Source of the DNA: Pseudarthrobacter sp. Fe7
GTDB lineage: Bacteria > Actinomycetota > Actinomycetes > Actinomycetales > Micrococcaceae
Length of the DNA: 64,000 nucleotides
Reading direction: 5' to 3'
NCBI GenBank assembly: GCA_024372495.1
Contig: CP099977.1
Coordinates: 1,612,001 to 1,676,000, forward strand
Numbering within the stretch: the stretch's first letter is position 1; each line of letters begins with the position of its first letter. Position numbers and translations under genes: made by a program. The notes under the pieces are model-generated. The model was not told the origin of the DNA, searched no databases, and was given only the letters and a program-made list of their open reading frames with translations. Shown here in pieces: positions 36,138 to 45,385 of the stretch.

Positions 36138-36806
36138 ATCTTCCTTAGGCAATTAAAAAAATATGACCCAGCTGACTCCAACAGGGACACCGCCTGTCGC
36201 TAGGGGAAGCGATTATGGCGTTGCGATGGAGTCGGGACCGCCCTAGTCCGCGTCAAATGGGCTCATTACGGACGATGAGTCCCATCGCACAGGCGCCGGT
36301 GGCCGCTATGGCCCCCGATGCTGAAACGCTCCCTGCTCTTTGTGTAGAAGTTGCTCGTCGTACCCGACGAGTGGAAGCTATTGTCCGGTGACGCGGCCCT
36401 TCCTTAATGGGGCCCAGCACTCTTCTAAAGTGCATTAGCAAATGACTCCCCCGCAACCGGAGGAAAGTTTCCAGTTATGCTTTGCGGGGCGGCAGGTAAC
36501 TCAGCTTTTTCGTAAACCGCAACAACATTTACAGCCGGTTCTGCATCTGGCGTGCCTCAGAGTAGTAACACCTTAGTCCGGCTGGGCACCCGCAAGACAT
36601 TCGCTACCTACCTAACTTGGAAGTTAGGGGCGCCAGCTCTTTGCGCGATCCCTGCGGATTTGCGGAAAGCGCATCCCGAGGCGTCTGCAAAAGTTGCCGC
36701 AGCGGCGACCGATGGTGCTGCCGAGGGATGTCTTGTTAGATCTCAACTGATGGCCGGAGATTCAGGTGGGAGTGCAACGGCGGCCGTGCGCCGCCATCGC
36801 GCGTCC
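36138..36806. other. Intergenic region without a convincing gene
   Basis: About 670 bp, AT-richer at 36130-36200 and 36460-36550. Short open frames exist on both strands, for example an Arg-rich one at 36253-36456 on the minus strand, but none has both a ribosome site and a protein-like composition. A small GGCGGC / GCCGCC hairpin at 36780-36796 may end the DUF1648 transcript. Confidence 0.45.
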
Positions 36807-37889
36807 TCAGCCGCCGAAGCGAAGGGTGATCACCAGGCCGATCAGGGCAACCACGCCGGCCAGCAGCATCGCCGCCCGGGGATCCCCGAAGTTCAAGGTC
36901 CAGCCCAGTCCGAACCTGCGGGGAACCAGCAGCGCGGGGTCTTCCCGGTTGATGTAGATCAGGCCGCCGCGCCAGTATTTATCGTCGTCGCGGTGCGTGA
37001 GGCCGGTGTCCTCGCCGTTCTCGCCACGGTCCCGGTTGTTCCTGGCCAGGACCGTGACGGCTCCGGCCACGGAGGCAAGGACCGGGATCACGATCACCAG
37101 CGGCGCCCACCTGCTAACGGTCCCGGTCCACATCAACAGCGACGATCCCATCAAGCCCAGATCGATCATTGCCGCCAGTCCCAGCAACGCCTTCGCGCTC
37201 AACGTCACGTAGTGCCGGGCCCAGCGTGAGGATCCCTTGGGCCGGGCGGGGTCAAGATCGGGCCTGCTGCGGACGATTGCCGCAGCGATGGCCGCCAGCA
37301 GTACCGTGAGACCCAGTTGCAGGAAGACCAGCGAAAACGCCGCGCCAACCGATTTCACTTCCACCCTGTTCGGGAGACCGTTGGCGCCGTAGTGCACGGC
37401 CAGGGTTTGGGGCATCGACGGGTACATCAGCACGCCGACCACCGTAGTCGCGACGGAGATCACCACTGCCGGGGCCAACCAGCGCCAGGGAAACCGCGGG
37501 GGATTGGTCCGCAGTTCGGTATCCACCGCGATGCCCTGGTGCAGGCCCTCGAACCACCCGCCGGCAACCTTCGCTGCCCTGATCTCCTGGTGGGCCAGGA
37601 AGAAGCAGCCATACCAGGTGGCCACAAGCACCAATACGGACAACGGCAACAGCAGCGGCTGCCCGGTTACCGCCACACTGCCCACACCTGCTACGGCAAC
37701 GATGCCTCCGCAGAGCAGGACCCTCCGCCGGTACAGGTGCGCCTGCCCGGTCACCACCGGATCGCCGGCGTGTTGGGCCGGGATTCGGACTCCGAAGGGG
37801 ACGGTGCCGCTGGTGACGGACGGCAGCACCAGTGCCAGCAGAAGAACCAGCCCCAGCAGCACCAAGCCCAAAATGATGGAAATGATCAT
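36807..37889 (-). CDS. DUF1648/DUF5808 membrane protein
   Basis: A 360-aa membrane protein. The central MYPSMPQTLAVHYGANGLPN motif with flanking helices is the DUF1648 signature, and the DDDKYWRGGLIYINREDPAL block near the C-terminus is the DUF5808 signature. Its start overlaps the stop of the GntR regulator by four bases (ATGA). Regulator-plus-DUF1648 pairs are common in actinobacteria and Firmicutes; the protein's activity is not known. Confidence 0.87.
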   Translation of the reverse strand: MIISIILGLVLLGLVLLLALVLPSVTSGTVPFGVRIPAQHAGDPVVTGQAHLYRRRVLLCGGIVAVAGVGSVAVTGQPLLLPLSVLVLVATWYGCFFLAHQEIRAAKVAGGWFEGLHQGIAVDTELRTNPPRFPWRWLAPAVVISVATTVVGVLMYPSMPQTLAVHYGANGLPNRVEVKSVGAAFSLVFLQLGLTVLLAAIAAAIVRSRPDLDPARPKGSSRWARHYVTLSAKALLGLAAMIDLGLMGSSLLMWTGTVSRWAPLVIVIPVLASVAGAVTVLARNNRDRGENGEDTGLTHRDDDKYWRGGLIYINREDPALLVPRRFGLGWTLNFGDPRAAMLLAGVVALIGLVITLRFGG

Positions 37890-38287
37890 TGCGTGTCCTC
37901 CTGCCGTGTGGTACCAAATGAATCGAGCAGCGTCCTGCAGGCCTGGAGGACCTCGTCGGCGGGTATTCCGCGGGCCACGGCCTCGGCCAGGAGAGTCCTG
38001 GCTCTTGCAGTCCAGTCGGAAGGGATGAGTTGGTCCGCTGCAGCCGCGGTCACTACCGCGCCGGTCTTGCGGCTGAGGCGGATCAGCCCTTCCTGGCGAA
38101 GGAGATCGTAGGCCTTGTTCACGGTATGGAAGTTGATGCCGAAATCGGCGGCGAGCGTGCGGATGGGCGGCAGTGAGCTGCCTTCCGTCAATGCGCCATG
38201 GGCGATCGCTTCCACCACCTGGTCCCGGATCTGCTGGTAGATCGGTACGTCGGCAGCCAGGTCTACATTGAGGATCAACGCCTTCAC
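37886..38287 (-). CDS. GntR-family regulator, YtrA subfamily
   Basis: A 133-aa short GntR regulator: the N-terminal winged helix reads VPIYQQIRDQVVEAIAHGAL ... LPPIRTLAADFGINFHTVNK, with a short all-helical C-terminus as in YtrA-like proteins that lack a large ligand domain. It is coupled to the DUF1648 gene and preceded by a perfect 13-bp inverted repeat (38294-38324), so autoregulation is likely. The start ATG at 38287 is only seven bases from that repeat. Confidence 0.88.
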   Translation of the reverse strand: MKALILNVDLAADVPIYQQIRDQVVEAIAHGALTEGSSLPPIRTLAADFGINFHTVNKAYDLLRQEGLIRLSRKTGAVVTAAAADQLIPSDWTARARTLLAEAVARGIPADEVLQACRTLLDSFGTTRQEDTQ

Positions 38288-38293
38288 CCCCTT

Positions 38294-38324
38294 GCTTTTG
38301 TTCTATTAGTTATAGAACAAAAGC
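38294..38324. promoter_or_regulatory. GntR/YtrA operator, 13-bp perfect inverted repeat
   Basis: GCTTTTGTTCTAT / ATAGAACAAAAGC with a 5-bp centre lies directly upstream of the GntR gene. The GTTCTAT...ATAGAAC core resembles the symmetric sites bound by short GntR regulators. Binding would block the start region of the operon. Confidence 0.7.
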
Positions 38325-38404
38325 AGGGGTACCGCCAGAGGCCATTTCACGACGCCAGCCTCCCGCCGCCGTCGTGCCTCAAATTTTTCCGAAATAGGGT
38401 CCCT

Positions 38405-38500
38405 GTTGCCTCATTGCAATACCTCCGGGAAGACTAATTCGTTGCCTCAAATGAGAACCTCCGTTTTCGCGTGATCGTTGCCTCAGTGAAGAAGCTCCGG
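38405..38500. repeat. Left-end repeats of the IS, three copies at 36-bp period
   Basis: GTTGCCTCA starts at 38405, 38441 and 38477, exactly 36 bp apart each time, and each copy ends in (A/G)CTCCG or CCTCCG about 23 bp on. The middle copy has the best match to the right end. Confidence 0.75.
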
Positions 38501-38504
38501 AGGT

Positions 38505-39688
38505 CTAGGGGTTCCAGGCCCGGTTAACGGGTCTGATCGGTGCGGGCTTCTTTGCCAGGGCGAGGGTTTCCAGTTCGGCTGTGAGGGCCAGGATCTGGCG
38601 GGAGAGAGCTCCGGGTTTGATGCGTTTGAAGGCGGCGTTCATGCGTATGACCGGGCTTTTACGCATCCGCGGATGCCGTATCGCTCTTTGGTGGGGTGTG
38701 GCGGGTGTGTCGTGTTTCTGCTGACCTTCGCGCCGTAGCGCTGCTTGGAAACCAGCTTCTGCTGGGGCAGGAGGTAGTTGGTGAAGACACGGTCCAGCTC
38801 CCAGATCTCATTGAGTTTCTCCAGTTCGCTGGTGCTGTCGTAGCGCAGGTAGCCGACCAGCTCCCGAACCCGGGCCCAGTTCTTTTGCTCCACGTGAGCG
38901 CCATCGTTTTTGTTCCCGGGCCGGGAGCGGGTGAAGGTGATCTGGCGGGCGTGGCAGTAGGCCAGCAGGTGGTCGTTGATGAATTCCGAGCCGTTGTCCG
39001 AATCGATCCCGATGATCGGAAACGGGAATACCGCGGTGACGTGTTCAAGGGCTTCGAAGACCCATTTGGCGGCCTTGTTCCGCACGGACCTGTTCACCGT
39101 CCATCCGGTGCAAATGTCCGTCACGGTCAGGGTGAAACAGAACTCTCCGAAGCTGTTGCCGCCCTCATGGCCGACCAGGTCGATCTCGACGAAACCCGGC
39201 ACGGCGTCGTCCCATTCGGCCCAGGTCCGGACCGGGATCTGGGATTTGAGTAACCTTCCGGGTTTGGTGTGGGACCGTCCCCGCAGCGTCAGCTTCGCCC
39301 GCTCGCCGGCGAGTTTCCGGTCGATGGTCGCCGCGCTCATCCGCATCAGTAACGCGGCTTGCTCATCGGTGATGTCCAGTTCTTTGTCGCGGCGAAGCAG
39401 CGGCACCAGAACCGGCAGCATCGGGGCCAGAAGCTTGCCCGCAGGGGCCCGCAGCACCGCCCAGCACCTAATCAAAGGATCCAGCAGATCAGAGCCGTAC
39501 ACCGGTGTCCTGCCCGGTCTGGGTTGGACGATCTTCAGGACCAGTGCGTCCCGCAACGCGGCCCGGGCGTAGTCGCGGTGCCATCCGGTCAACTCGACCA
39601 ACTCGTTCAGGATCCGGGACTTTCCTGCACGATCAGCACCCCGGTAGGCGAGGGCTTTCTTCTTCGTCACAGCTTGCCGCTGGGCCAT
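38505..39688 (-). CDS. DDE-type integrase-core transposase, frameshifted as read
   Basis: A 394-aa transposase with an N-terminal helix-turn-helix region (ELTGWHRDYARAALR) and an integrase core. Candidate catalytic acids are VEIDLVGHEG (Asp), IGIDSDNGSEFIN (Asp) and DGAHVEQKNW (Glu). The family looks like the ISNCY/IS1202-like integrase-core group; that is a tentative call. As read it ends early at 38639. One more A in the run opposite 38715-38717 gives HDTPATPHQRAIRHPRMRKS and continues to MNAAFKRIKPGALSRQIL and a stop at 38505. ATG 39688 follows GGAG; ATG 39700 is an alternative. Confidence 0.8.
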
Positions 39689-39753
39689 CGTTAGCTCCAT
39701 GAAAACGGGCATAACCTGCACCCACTGCCATCACCCTTCACCACGCCGCTACG

Positions 39754-39811
39754 CGGAGGTTTTCAAATGAGGCAACGAATCCGGCTACGCGGAGGTTTTC
39801 AATGAGTCAAC
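39754..39811. repeat. Right-end repeats of the IS, two inverted copies 36 bp apart
   Basis: CGGAGGTTTTCAAATGAGG (from 39754) and CGGAGGTTTTCAATGAGTC (from 39790) are inverted relative to the left-end copies and begin 36 bp apart. Confidence 0.75.
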
Positions 39812-40237
39812 GCGAGGTCTTTACGCACTGGCAGGTGCTGACTAAAGTGGAACGCGTCATAGTCCGGATGGGCGCCGGGGGCGTCCGGGAAGGGGGATTG
39901 CGCATCACCGCTGACCGATACCAGAAGACAAATGACCACTACGTTGAAGGCCCCTCCTAGGAGGGGCCTTCCCTTCGTCCTGCCCCTGTGCTGGGCCCCG
40001 GCCTAATCCGTCAATTCCACGATCCGGCTGCGGAGGTACCGGCGCTCCGTTTCGTTGTCTGTGAGGATCAGAGCCCTTCACCGGGCTCCTACCCATACGA
40101 CGCGCACCCGACGCGCAGATCGACAACGGCGCCCTAGATCTCCCTGCATTTCCAAAATACCCCGCCCTGGGGGCCTTGCGGCAAGGCCCCCATCCGGACG
40201 CATACTGACGGTCGGAAAACGTGGAAATGGGGACAGA
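39812..40237. other. Region between the IS and the monooxygenase gene
   Basis: About 425 bp. A plus-strand frame from the IS edge to 39960 (ITADRYQKTNDHYVEGPS at its end) stops inside the hairpin at 39946-39971 and could be the 3' end of a gene cut by the IS, but I cannot identify it. The rest holds the promoter of the monooxygenase gene. Confidence 0.35.
39946..39971 (+). terminator. 12-bp palindromic terminator
   Basis: GAAGGCCCCTCC / GGAGGGGCCTTC with only TA between the arms, followed by CCTTCGTCC. It would end a plus-strand transcript coming from the IS side. Confidence 0.6.
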
Positions 40238-41690
40238 ATGAACGACGTCGTGATTGTGGGGTGCGGGCCCACGGGGCTGATGCTGGCGGGGGAGCTTCGG
40301 CTGGCGGGGGTAGATGCGGTGGTCCTGGAGCGCCGCCGTTTCCAGGAACTGGCCGGGTCGCGCGGCGGGGGAATCCATTCGCGCACCATCGAACTGCTGG
40401 ACCAGCGCGGCATCGCGCACCGGTTCCTCGCCGAGGGCAAGACGCTGCAGGCGGCGACGTTCGGCAGCACCCAGGCTGGACCTGGGCACGCTCCCCACAC
40501 ACCACCCGTACACGCTGGCACTGTTCCAGAACCACATAGAGCGGCTGCTGCTTGAGTGGGTGGAGGAGCTGGGCGTGCAGATCCGGCGCGGCGTGGAGGT
40601 CACCGGGATCACAGCGGACGACGACGGCGTGGACGTCCAGCTTGCCGGCGGCGGACCGGTGCGGGCCCGCTACGTTGTGGGCGCCGACGGCGGGCGCAGC
40701 ATGGTGCGGCGGTCCGCGGACATCCCGATGGTGGGCCCGGACGCGAGCCGGAGCAGCCTGATCGCGGAGGTGAAGGTGGCTGGGGAGCCCGTCCAGCAGG
40801 GCAAGGTGGACGCGCGCGGGATCCACGGGCTGTACCCGATGGGCGACGGCATGGTCCGGGTAGTGGTGACCGAGGCCTCCCTTGGCCCGGCCACCGAGCC
40901 CACCCTGGCGGACCTGCGGCAGGCGTTGAGCGACGTGTTCGGCAGGGATTTTGGCGTGCACAGTCCCACCTGGCTGTCGCGGTTCACTGATGCCACGCGG
41001 CAGGCGGAGTTGTACCGGAAGGGCAGGGTGCTGCTGGCCGGTGACGCCGCCCATGTCCACTCACCCACGGGCGGGCTGGGCATCGGTTTGGGCCTGCAGG
41101 ACGCCGTCAACCTGGGCTGGAAGCTGGGGCAGGTGGTGCAGGGCGTCTCCGGTGGCGACCTGCTGGACACCTACCACGCGGAGCGCCATGGAGCGGGGGA
41201 GCGGGCGCTCAAGTACACCATGGCGCAGTCCCTCTTCCAGAAGGCCGACCCCCGCCAGGAAGCCCTGCGCGACCTGCTCGGCGAGGTACTCCGCGTCGAT
41301 GGTGCCGGGGCACCCATCGCGGCACTCATCACCGGGCTCGACGTCGCCTACGATCCGGGTCCCGGCCATCCGCTCCTGGGCCGCCGGATGCCGGACCTGG
41401 ACATCGCCACCGGCGCCGGGCCGGCACGGGTCTACGGGTTGCTGCAGCGGGCCCGGCCGGTGCTGCTGGAGTTTGGCGGCCCGGAGCTGGAACTTGGCGC
41501 GTGGGCCGCGCGGGTGCAGCACGTCAAGGCAACGTACGACGGCGCGTGGCAGCTTCCCGTGCTGGGCCAGGTTGCTCCGCCCACGGCAGTCCTGGTCCGG
41601 CCCGACGGCTACGCGGCGTGGGTGGGCGAGGGGTCAGCGGACGGGCTCGCCGAGGCCCTCGCCACGTGGTTCGGCAAGGTGGGCAGGTGA
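40238..41690 (+). CDS. FAD-dependent aromatic monooxygenase (PheA/TfdB-like), frameshifted as read
   Basis: A 483-aa flavin hydroxylase. FAD-binding motifs are VVIVGCGPTGLMLAGEL (GxGxxG) at the N-terminus, VVGADGGRSMVRRS (DG motif) in the middle and RVLLAGDAAHVHSPTGGLG (GD motif) later; the C-terminal thioredoxin-like domain follows. Relatives hydroxylate phenols or polyketide-type aromatics with NAD(P)H and O2. As read the frame is lost at CAGGCTGG, 40472-40479; CAGCTGG gives GSTQLDLGTLPTHHPYTLAL. The ATG at 40238 follows GGGGACAG. It is convergent with, and overlaps by 57 bp, the acyltransferase gene. Confidence 0.87.
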
Positions 41691-42869
41691 CGTATTGACG
41701 TGACCCAGGTGTTGGTCGCCGTTGGCCGCGAACGGGTGGACACCGGCGGGGTCTGGTTGCCTGGCAGCGGCGGCATGGTGTTCCGGCGGCAGGGAGCGGA
41801 GTACGGCCTTCTTCAGCCTGCCGGTAAAGCGCCGCTCGACAATCCGGTGGATAAGCCAAGCCAAGGTGAGGCTGAACGCCAGGGCGACGGCTACGGTTGG
41901 CCATGGGCCAAGCACCGCGTGCAGGCTCTTGATGATCCACCACCCCCACATTTCGTGTACCAGGTACAGCGGGTAGGTCAACGCTCCCGCGATGCTCATC
42001 CACCTCCATCCCGCATGACGCAGCGGTGTGGTGGTAACCAGCGAGACGATGGCAACGAAGCCGAGAATCACCAGCCATGCGGTGTCCGGCGGAAGCGGGT
42101 GGCCGGTGCTTTGGGACATGGCGGGCAGGAACCGATCAGCTGTCTGGTGGCAGGCCAGCAGGGTGTTGACGCCGACGGCCAGCCAGCGGACCAGGCTGTG
42201 CCCCTGCGAATGGACCAGGTAAAGGCCGATTCCGACTGCGAAGAGCGGCGAGTAATCCGGGATCAGCAGAGCCTCGAGCAGCTTGGAGTCAGCCTGGATC
42301 GCAAGCATGCCAAGGAGCGGCCAGAGGAAGACGAATGCAAGCAGCCTCTGGTGGGTCATGCCCCGCCAGAGGAAGAAGGCAATGGTGACGTAGAACAGCA
42401 GTTCAACCCACAAAGTCCAGAAGACGCCGTCCAGCGAACTGACGCCCACGGACTGCTGCAGCATGGTCAGATTCAGCAGTGCATCAGTCCACCTGACATT
42501 GTTCATGTCCCCATGCGTCACCGCCAGCAGGAGGAAAGCCGCCAGGAGGACGGCTGTCCAGTAGGCAGGAAACAGCCGCGAGATCCGCGAGGCGGCGAAC
42601 TGCCCTACGGACCGCCCGTGGGCTGACATCAGGATGACGAAGCCGCTGATAATGAAGAAGAGTTGCACGCCCATGGCGCCGTAAGCGGTGACGGCGGAGA
42701 GCTTGGGAAAGACCTCCCGTGAGGGAACGCCCCAGAACAGATTCCCGAAGACGGCCGTGTAATGGTAGGCCACCACGCCAAGGGCGGCCGCGAGCCGGAG
42801 ACAGTCAAGAAGAAGCAGCCGTGGACGTACCGGCCCGGATACATAAGGGGCAGGGTGGGATGGAAGCAT
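41634..42869 (-). CDS. Acyltransferase-3 (OafA/NodX-like) membrane protein
   Basis: A 411-aa membrane O-acyltransferase with about ten helices. LDCLRLAAALGVVAYHYTAV contains the conserved RxxA...H near the N-terminus, FFIISGFVILMSAHGRS follows, and the DGVFWTLWVELLFYV motif is typical. These enzymes acetylate sugars of surface glycans or other acceptors. The predicted C-terminal tail (about 45 residues after KKAVLRSLPPEHH) is polar and overlaps the monooxygenase gene by 57 bp, so the true end may be earlier. No good ribosome site is seen before the ATG at 42869. Confidence 0.82.
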   Translation of the reverse strand: MLPSHPAPYVSGPVRPRLLLLDCLRLAAALGVVAYHYTAVFGNLFWGVPSREVFPKLSAVTAYGAMGVQLFFIISGFVILMSAHGRSVGQFAASRISRLFPAYWTAVLLAAFLLLAVTHGDMNNVRWTDALLNLTMLQQSVGVSSLDGVFWTLWVELLFYVTIAFFLWRGMTHQRLLAFVFLWPLLGMLAIQADSKLLEALLIPDYSPLFAVGIGLYLVHSQGHSLVRWLAVGVNTLLACHQTADRFLPAMSQSTGHPLPPDTAWLVILGFVAIVSLVTTTPLRHAGWRWMSIAGALTYPLYLVHEMWGWWIIKSLHAVLGPWPTVAVALAFSLTLAWLIHRIVERRFTGRLKKAVLRSLPPEHHAAAARQPDPAGVHPFAANGDQHLGHVNTSPAHLAEPRGEGLGEPVR

Positions 42870-43238
42870 CGGCGCGACTTTCTACGGCATCAGCAGGCAG
42901 GCATACAGGGCTACGGTCAGATCAACCCGTGTCACCGGCGCTCCTCGGCCGGCAGTAAAAAGTCGCACGCGCGCCACGGATGCATTAATTGGGGGAAATG
43001 GATCGAAAACTGCGGGAATGCCCCCTGTTGCCAATCAGCAGTCGTTTGTTAAGCTGATGTTTGGGTCAGGCAGGCGGCCCTTCTGTTGCCGCCCAAGAAA
43101 ACCCATTTCACAGCCACCCCGCTACTCCGGCCAAGCCAATGGCAACCATTCCTGGGCACGCAACCGTCCGCAAAGCTGACGCGGGTGTGGCCCAGGGAAA
43201 TCCAAATTTCGGGGGTGGGCCACATCCCGTCTTACACT
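42870..43238. other. Intergenic region between the acyltransferase and GAF-ANTAR genes
   Basis: About 370 bp upstream of the acyltransferase gene and downstream of the GAF-ANTAR gene. I see no gene; it should contain the acyltransferase promoter. Confidence 0.45.
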
Positions 43239-43268
43239 CCGGGGGCCAGCAGCGTGGCTGGCTCCCGG
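43239..43268 (-). terminator. Hairpin after the GAF-ANTAR gene
   Basis: CCGGG plus GCCAGC pair with GCTGGC plus CCCGG around a short loop (43239-43268), 16 bp beyond the stop of the gene at 43285. Confidence 0.55.
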
Positions 43269-43284
43269 CCCACCCTGTAGATCC

Positions 43285-44022
43285 TCAGTCGTCGAAGTGC
43301 GCCTTCGCGTCCTCGGAACCTGAGAAACGGTTGACCAACGCTTCGGCAATCTCGTTGAGCTTCTGGTTTCGGGTGTTGGAGGCGCTGCGGAGGAGCTCGA
43401 AAGCCTGGTCCTTGCTGCATTTATTCTGGGCCATGATGATCCCGCAAGCCACGTCAATCACCGTCCTGGTGTCCATCGCCGCCCTCAAGTTTTCGGCGCG
43501 CTGGTCCGCTGAGGCGATCCTGACTGCAAGCCTGAGTGCCTTGCCCGCCATCTCGCCGAACCTCACCCCGTCGGCGACCGCCTGTTCACTGAAGAGCCCG
43601 CTGACGGGAGCGAAGAAATCAAGGACCGCGCCGGCGTCGTCATCCAGTTTCATCGGAATACCTAAAGCGCTCGCGATGCCGGCGGCCGCAAGGGCGCTGC
43701 CGTACTCCGGCCATCGCGGGTCAGATGATACGTTCCCCAGGAGGACGGGAACGCCGGTGTCCAGGGCGTCGATGCACGGTCCGTCGCCCAGGCTCTGTTC
43801 GATCCGGTCAATCACCACGGCCCTGCCGCTGCTCCCGCCGATGGTGGCCGTGCGCTTGCGCCGGTGCAGTGTGACGGCACACTCTATGGGCATCCCGGTG
43901 GTGGTGCTCATGGTGGCCGCGGCATAACCGGTGAGGTCGTCGAGGACGGATTTGATGTCCTCCATTCCGGCAATGAGGTCCACAAGTTCTTCGAGGTCGT
44001 CTGAGGCTTCCTGGTCCACCAT
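43285..44022 (-). CDS. GAF-ANTAR transcription antitermination-type regulator
   Basis: A 245-aa cytoplasmic protein with a GAF sensor domain (residues about 20-155; SLGDGPCIDALDTGVPV is the typical actinobacterial phrase) and a C-terminal ANTAR RNA-binding domain (about 165-225; VIDVACGIIMAQNKCSKDQA). ANTAR proteins bind paired hairpins in nascent RNA and prevent termination. The signal sensed by the GAF domain is unknown. A related GAF-ANTAR protein lies at 52179-52930. Confidence 0.88.
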   Translation of the reverse strand: MVDQEASDDLEELVDLIAGMEDIKSVLDDLTGYAAATMSTTTGMPIECAVTLHRRKRTATIGGSSGRAVVIDRIEQSLGDGPCIDALDTGVPVLLGNVSSDPRWPEYGSALAAAGIASALGIPMKLDDDAGAVLDFFAPVSGLFSEQAVADGVRFGEMAGKALRLAVRIASADQRAENLRAAMDTRTVIDVACGIIMAQNKCSKDQAFELLRSASNTRNQKLNEIAEALVNRFSGSEDAKAHFDD

Positions 44023-44138
44023 GTGTTCAATCTAGGAGCGCTGGGCAGCCGCCACAAGGGCACCCTGACCCTCCTGCTGCCAGCCCGCACCCAGCCACCG
44101 TTCAGCGCAGTTATGGAAACGTTATATATGCTTGCTTA

Positions 44139-45344
44139 GTGGTTTTCAGGTCAAGCAGCGGAAATTTGTCAGCATCGGCAGGCCCGGCAGCACCCGGAAC
44201 GGGGCTCATCGCCGGGCGCAAGCATGCCCTGGACGGGCTCCGGACCGTCGCAGTGGCCGGCGTGTTCTTCTTCCATACCGCAACCGAGTCGATGCCGGGC
44301 GGCTCCATCGGCGTGGACGTATTCTTCACGCTTAGCGGCTTCGTGATCACGCTCCTGATCATGAAGGAGCGGATCGCCACCGGCCGGCTGCACCTTGGAA
44401 TCTTCTACGCCAAGCGCCTGGTCCGGTTATGGCCGGCCCTCCTGGCGCTCTGTGCGGTGATCGTCGCCGTCGGCTTCCTGTTCCCCGGCTCAGGGTGGGG
44501 CGGCCAGGCCGGTTTCGTCCTTCCCGCGGCCGCCTACGTGATGAACCTGGCGCACTTTGGCATGTTCGGCGACTCCATCGCCGGTGAAACCCTGGGCCCC
44601 ACCTGGACGCTGGCCGTCGAGGAACAGTTCTATCTGGTGTGGCCGTTGCTCCTGCTGGTGATGCTCCGGTTCTGGAAGGTCCGCACCGCGGCCGTCGCCA
44701 CAGTGGCCCTCGCCGCAGCTTTCGTGCTGAACCGGTTCCTGCTGCTGAACGCGGGCGAACCGCTGGACCGGATCTACAACGGACCGGACACCCGGGCCGA
44801 CGAACTGCTGATCGGCTGCGCGCTGGCCCTGCTGTTCACCGCCGTGCGCCACGGTTCGCGGGTGCACGATGCCCTGGTGTCGGTGGCCCGGTGGGGCGCC
44901 CCCGCCGCCGGAGCCACCCTGGTGGCGGCGCTGTTCCTGCTGAAGGAGCCGGACGCCCCGGGCGCCTGGTTCACCACGTTCTGGACCGTCGGGCCCACGG
45001 CACTGGCGCTGCTGTCAGCGGTACTCATCGGCGGGTTGGTCCTCCAGCCCGCAGGCTTCCTGGCACGCATCCTCAGCCACCCCTGGCTGGCGCGGCCGGG
45101 ACGGGACCTTTCGTACGGCATGTACCTTTGGCACCTGCCGGTCTACCTGCTGCTGATGCGCCTGATCCCCGCGCTTCCGCTCCGCATTGCCCTGACCGCA
45201 GCCGTCACCGTGCTGCTCGCGTACGCATCCTTCCGCTTCGTTGAGCGTCCGCTTCGTGTCTGGGCGAACAGGAAGCTGGAGCCCGCCGTCGTGCCTTCCG
45301 TGCCCGGGCAAGCAAAGGCGCGGGTGCCCGCTTCGGCGGGCTAA
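44139..45344 (+). CDS. Acyltransferase-3 (OafA-like) membrane protein
   Basis: A 401-aa membrane O-acyltransferase. ALDGLRTVAVAGVFFFHT carries the family's R...H pair, GGSIGVDVFFTLSGFVITLL follows, and GPTWTLAVEEQFYLVWPLLL is the typical central motif; the C-terminus ends FRFVERPLRVW. This is the classical OafA layout without a SGNH domain. GTG 44139 gives a 30-residue polar lead before the conserved region; a later start is possible. It is divergent from the GAF-ANTAR gene. Confidence 0.85.
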   Translation: MVFRSSSGNLSASAGPAAPGTGLIAGRKHALDGLRTVAVAGVFFFHTATESMPGGSIGVDVFFTLSGFVITLLIMKERIATGRLHLGIFYAKRLVRLWPALLALCAVIVAVGFLFPGSGWGGQAGFVLPAAAYVMNLAHFGMFGDSIAGETLGPTWTLAVEEQFYLVWPLLLLVMLRFWKVRTAAVATVALAAAFVLNRFLLLNAGEPLDRIYNGPDTRADELLIGCALALLFTAVRHGSRVHDALVSVARWGAPAAGATLVAALFLLKEPDAPGAWFTTFWTVGPTALALLSAVLIGGLVLQPAGFLARILSHPWLARPGRDLSYGMYLWHLPVYLLLMRLIPALPLRIALTAAVTVLLAYASFRFVERPLRVWANRKLEPAVVPSVPGQAKARVPASAG

Positions 45345-45385
45345 GCCGCAAACCTGCCGGGGCGGCTTCCCCAACGGCGCACGGC

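Larger units (their letters stand above)
38405..39811 (-). mobile_element. Insertion sequence with phased terminal repeats
   Basis: A single transposase gene is flanked by inverted copies of a roughly 24-bp unit GTTGCCTCA...CTCCG. Three copies stand at the left and two at the right, spaced 36 bp. The best-matched pair is 38438-38463 with 39754-39779 (23 of 26 bases match). I place the outer limits at the outermost copies; no target-site duplication is evident there, so the true ends could be the inner pair. Confidence 0.75.

Noticed and set aside
36253..36456. Arg-rich minus-strand frame of 67 codons
   Set aside because: Poor start signal and unconvincing composition in an AT-variable intergenic region.
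38405..39811. Regularly spaced repeats resembling a CRISPR array
   Set aside because: Only two or three units per side, in opposite orientations, flanking a transposase gene; spacers are too short and no cas genes are near.
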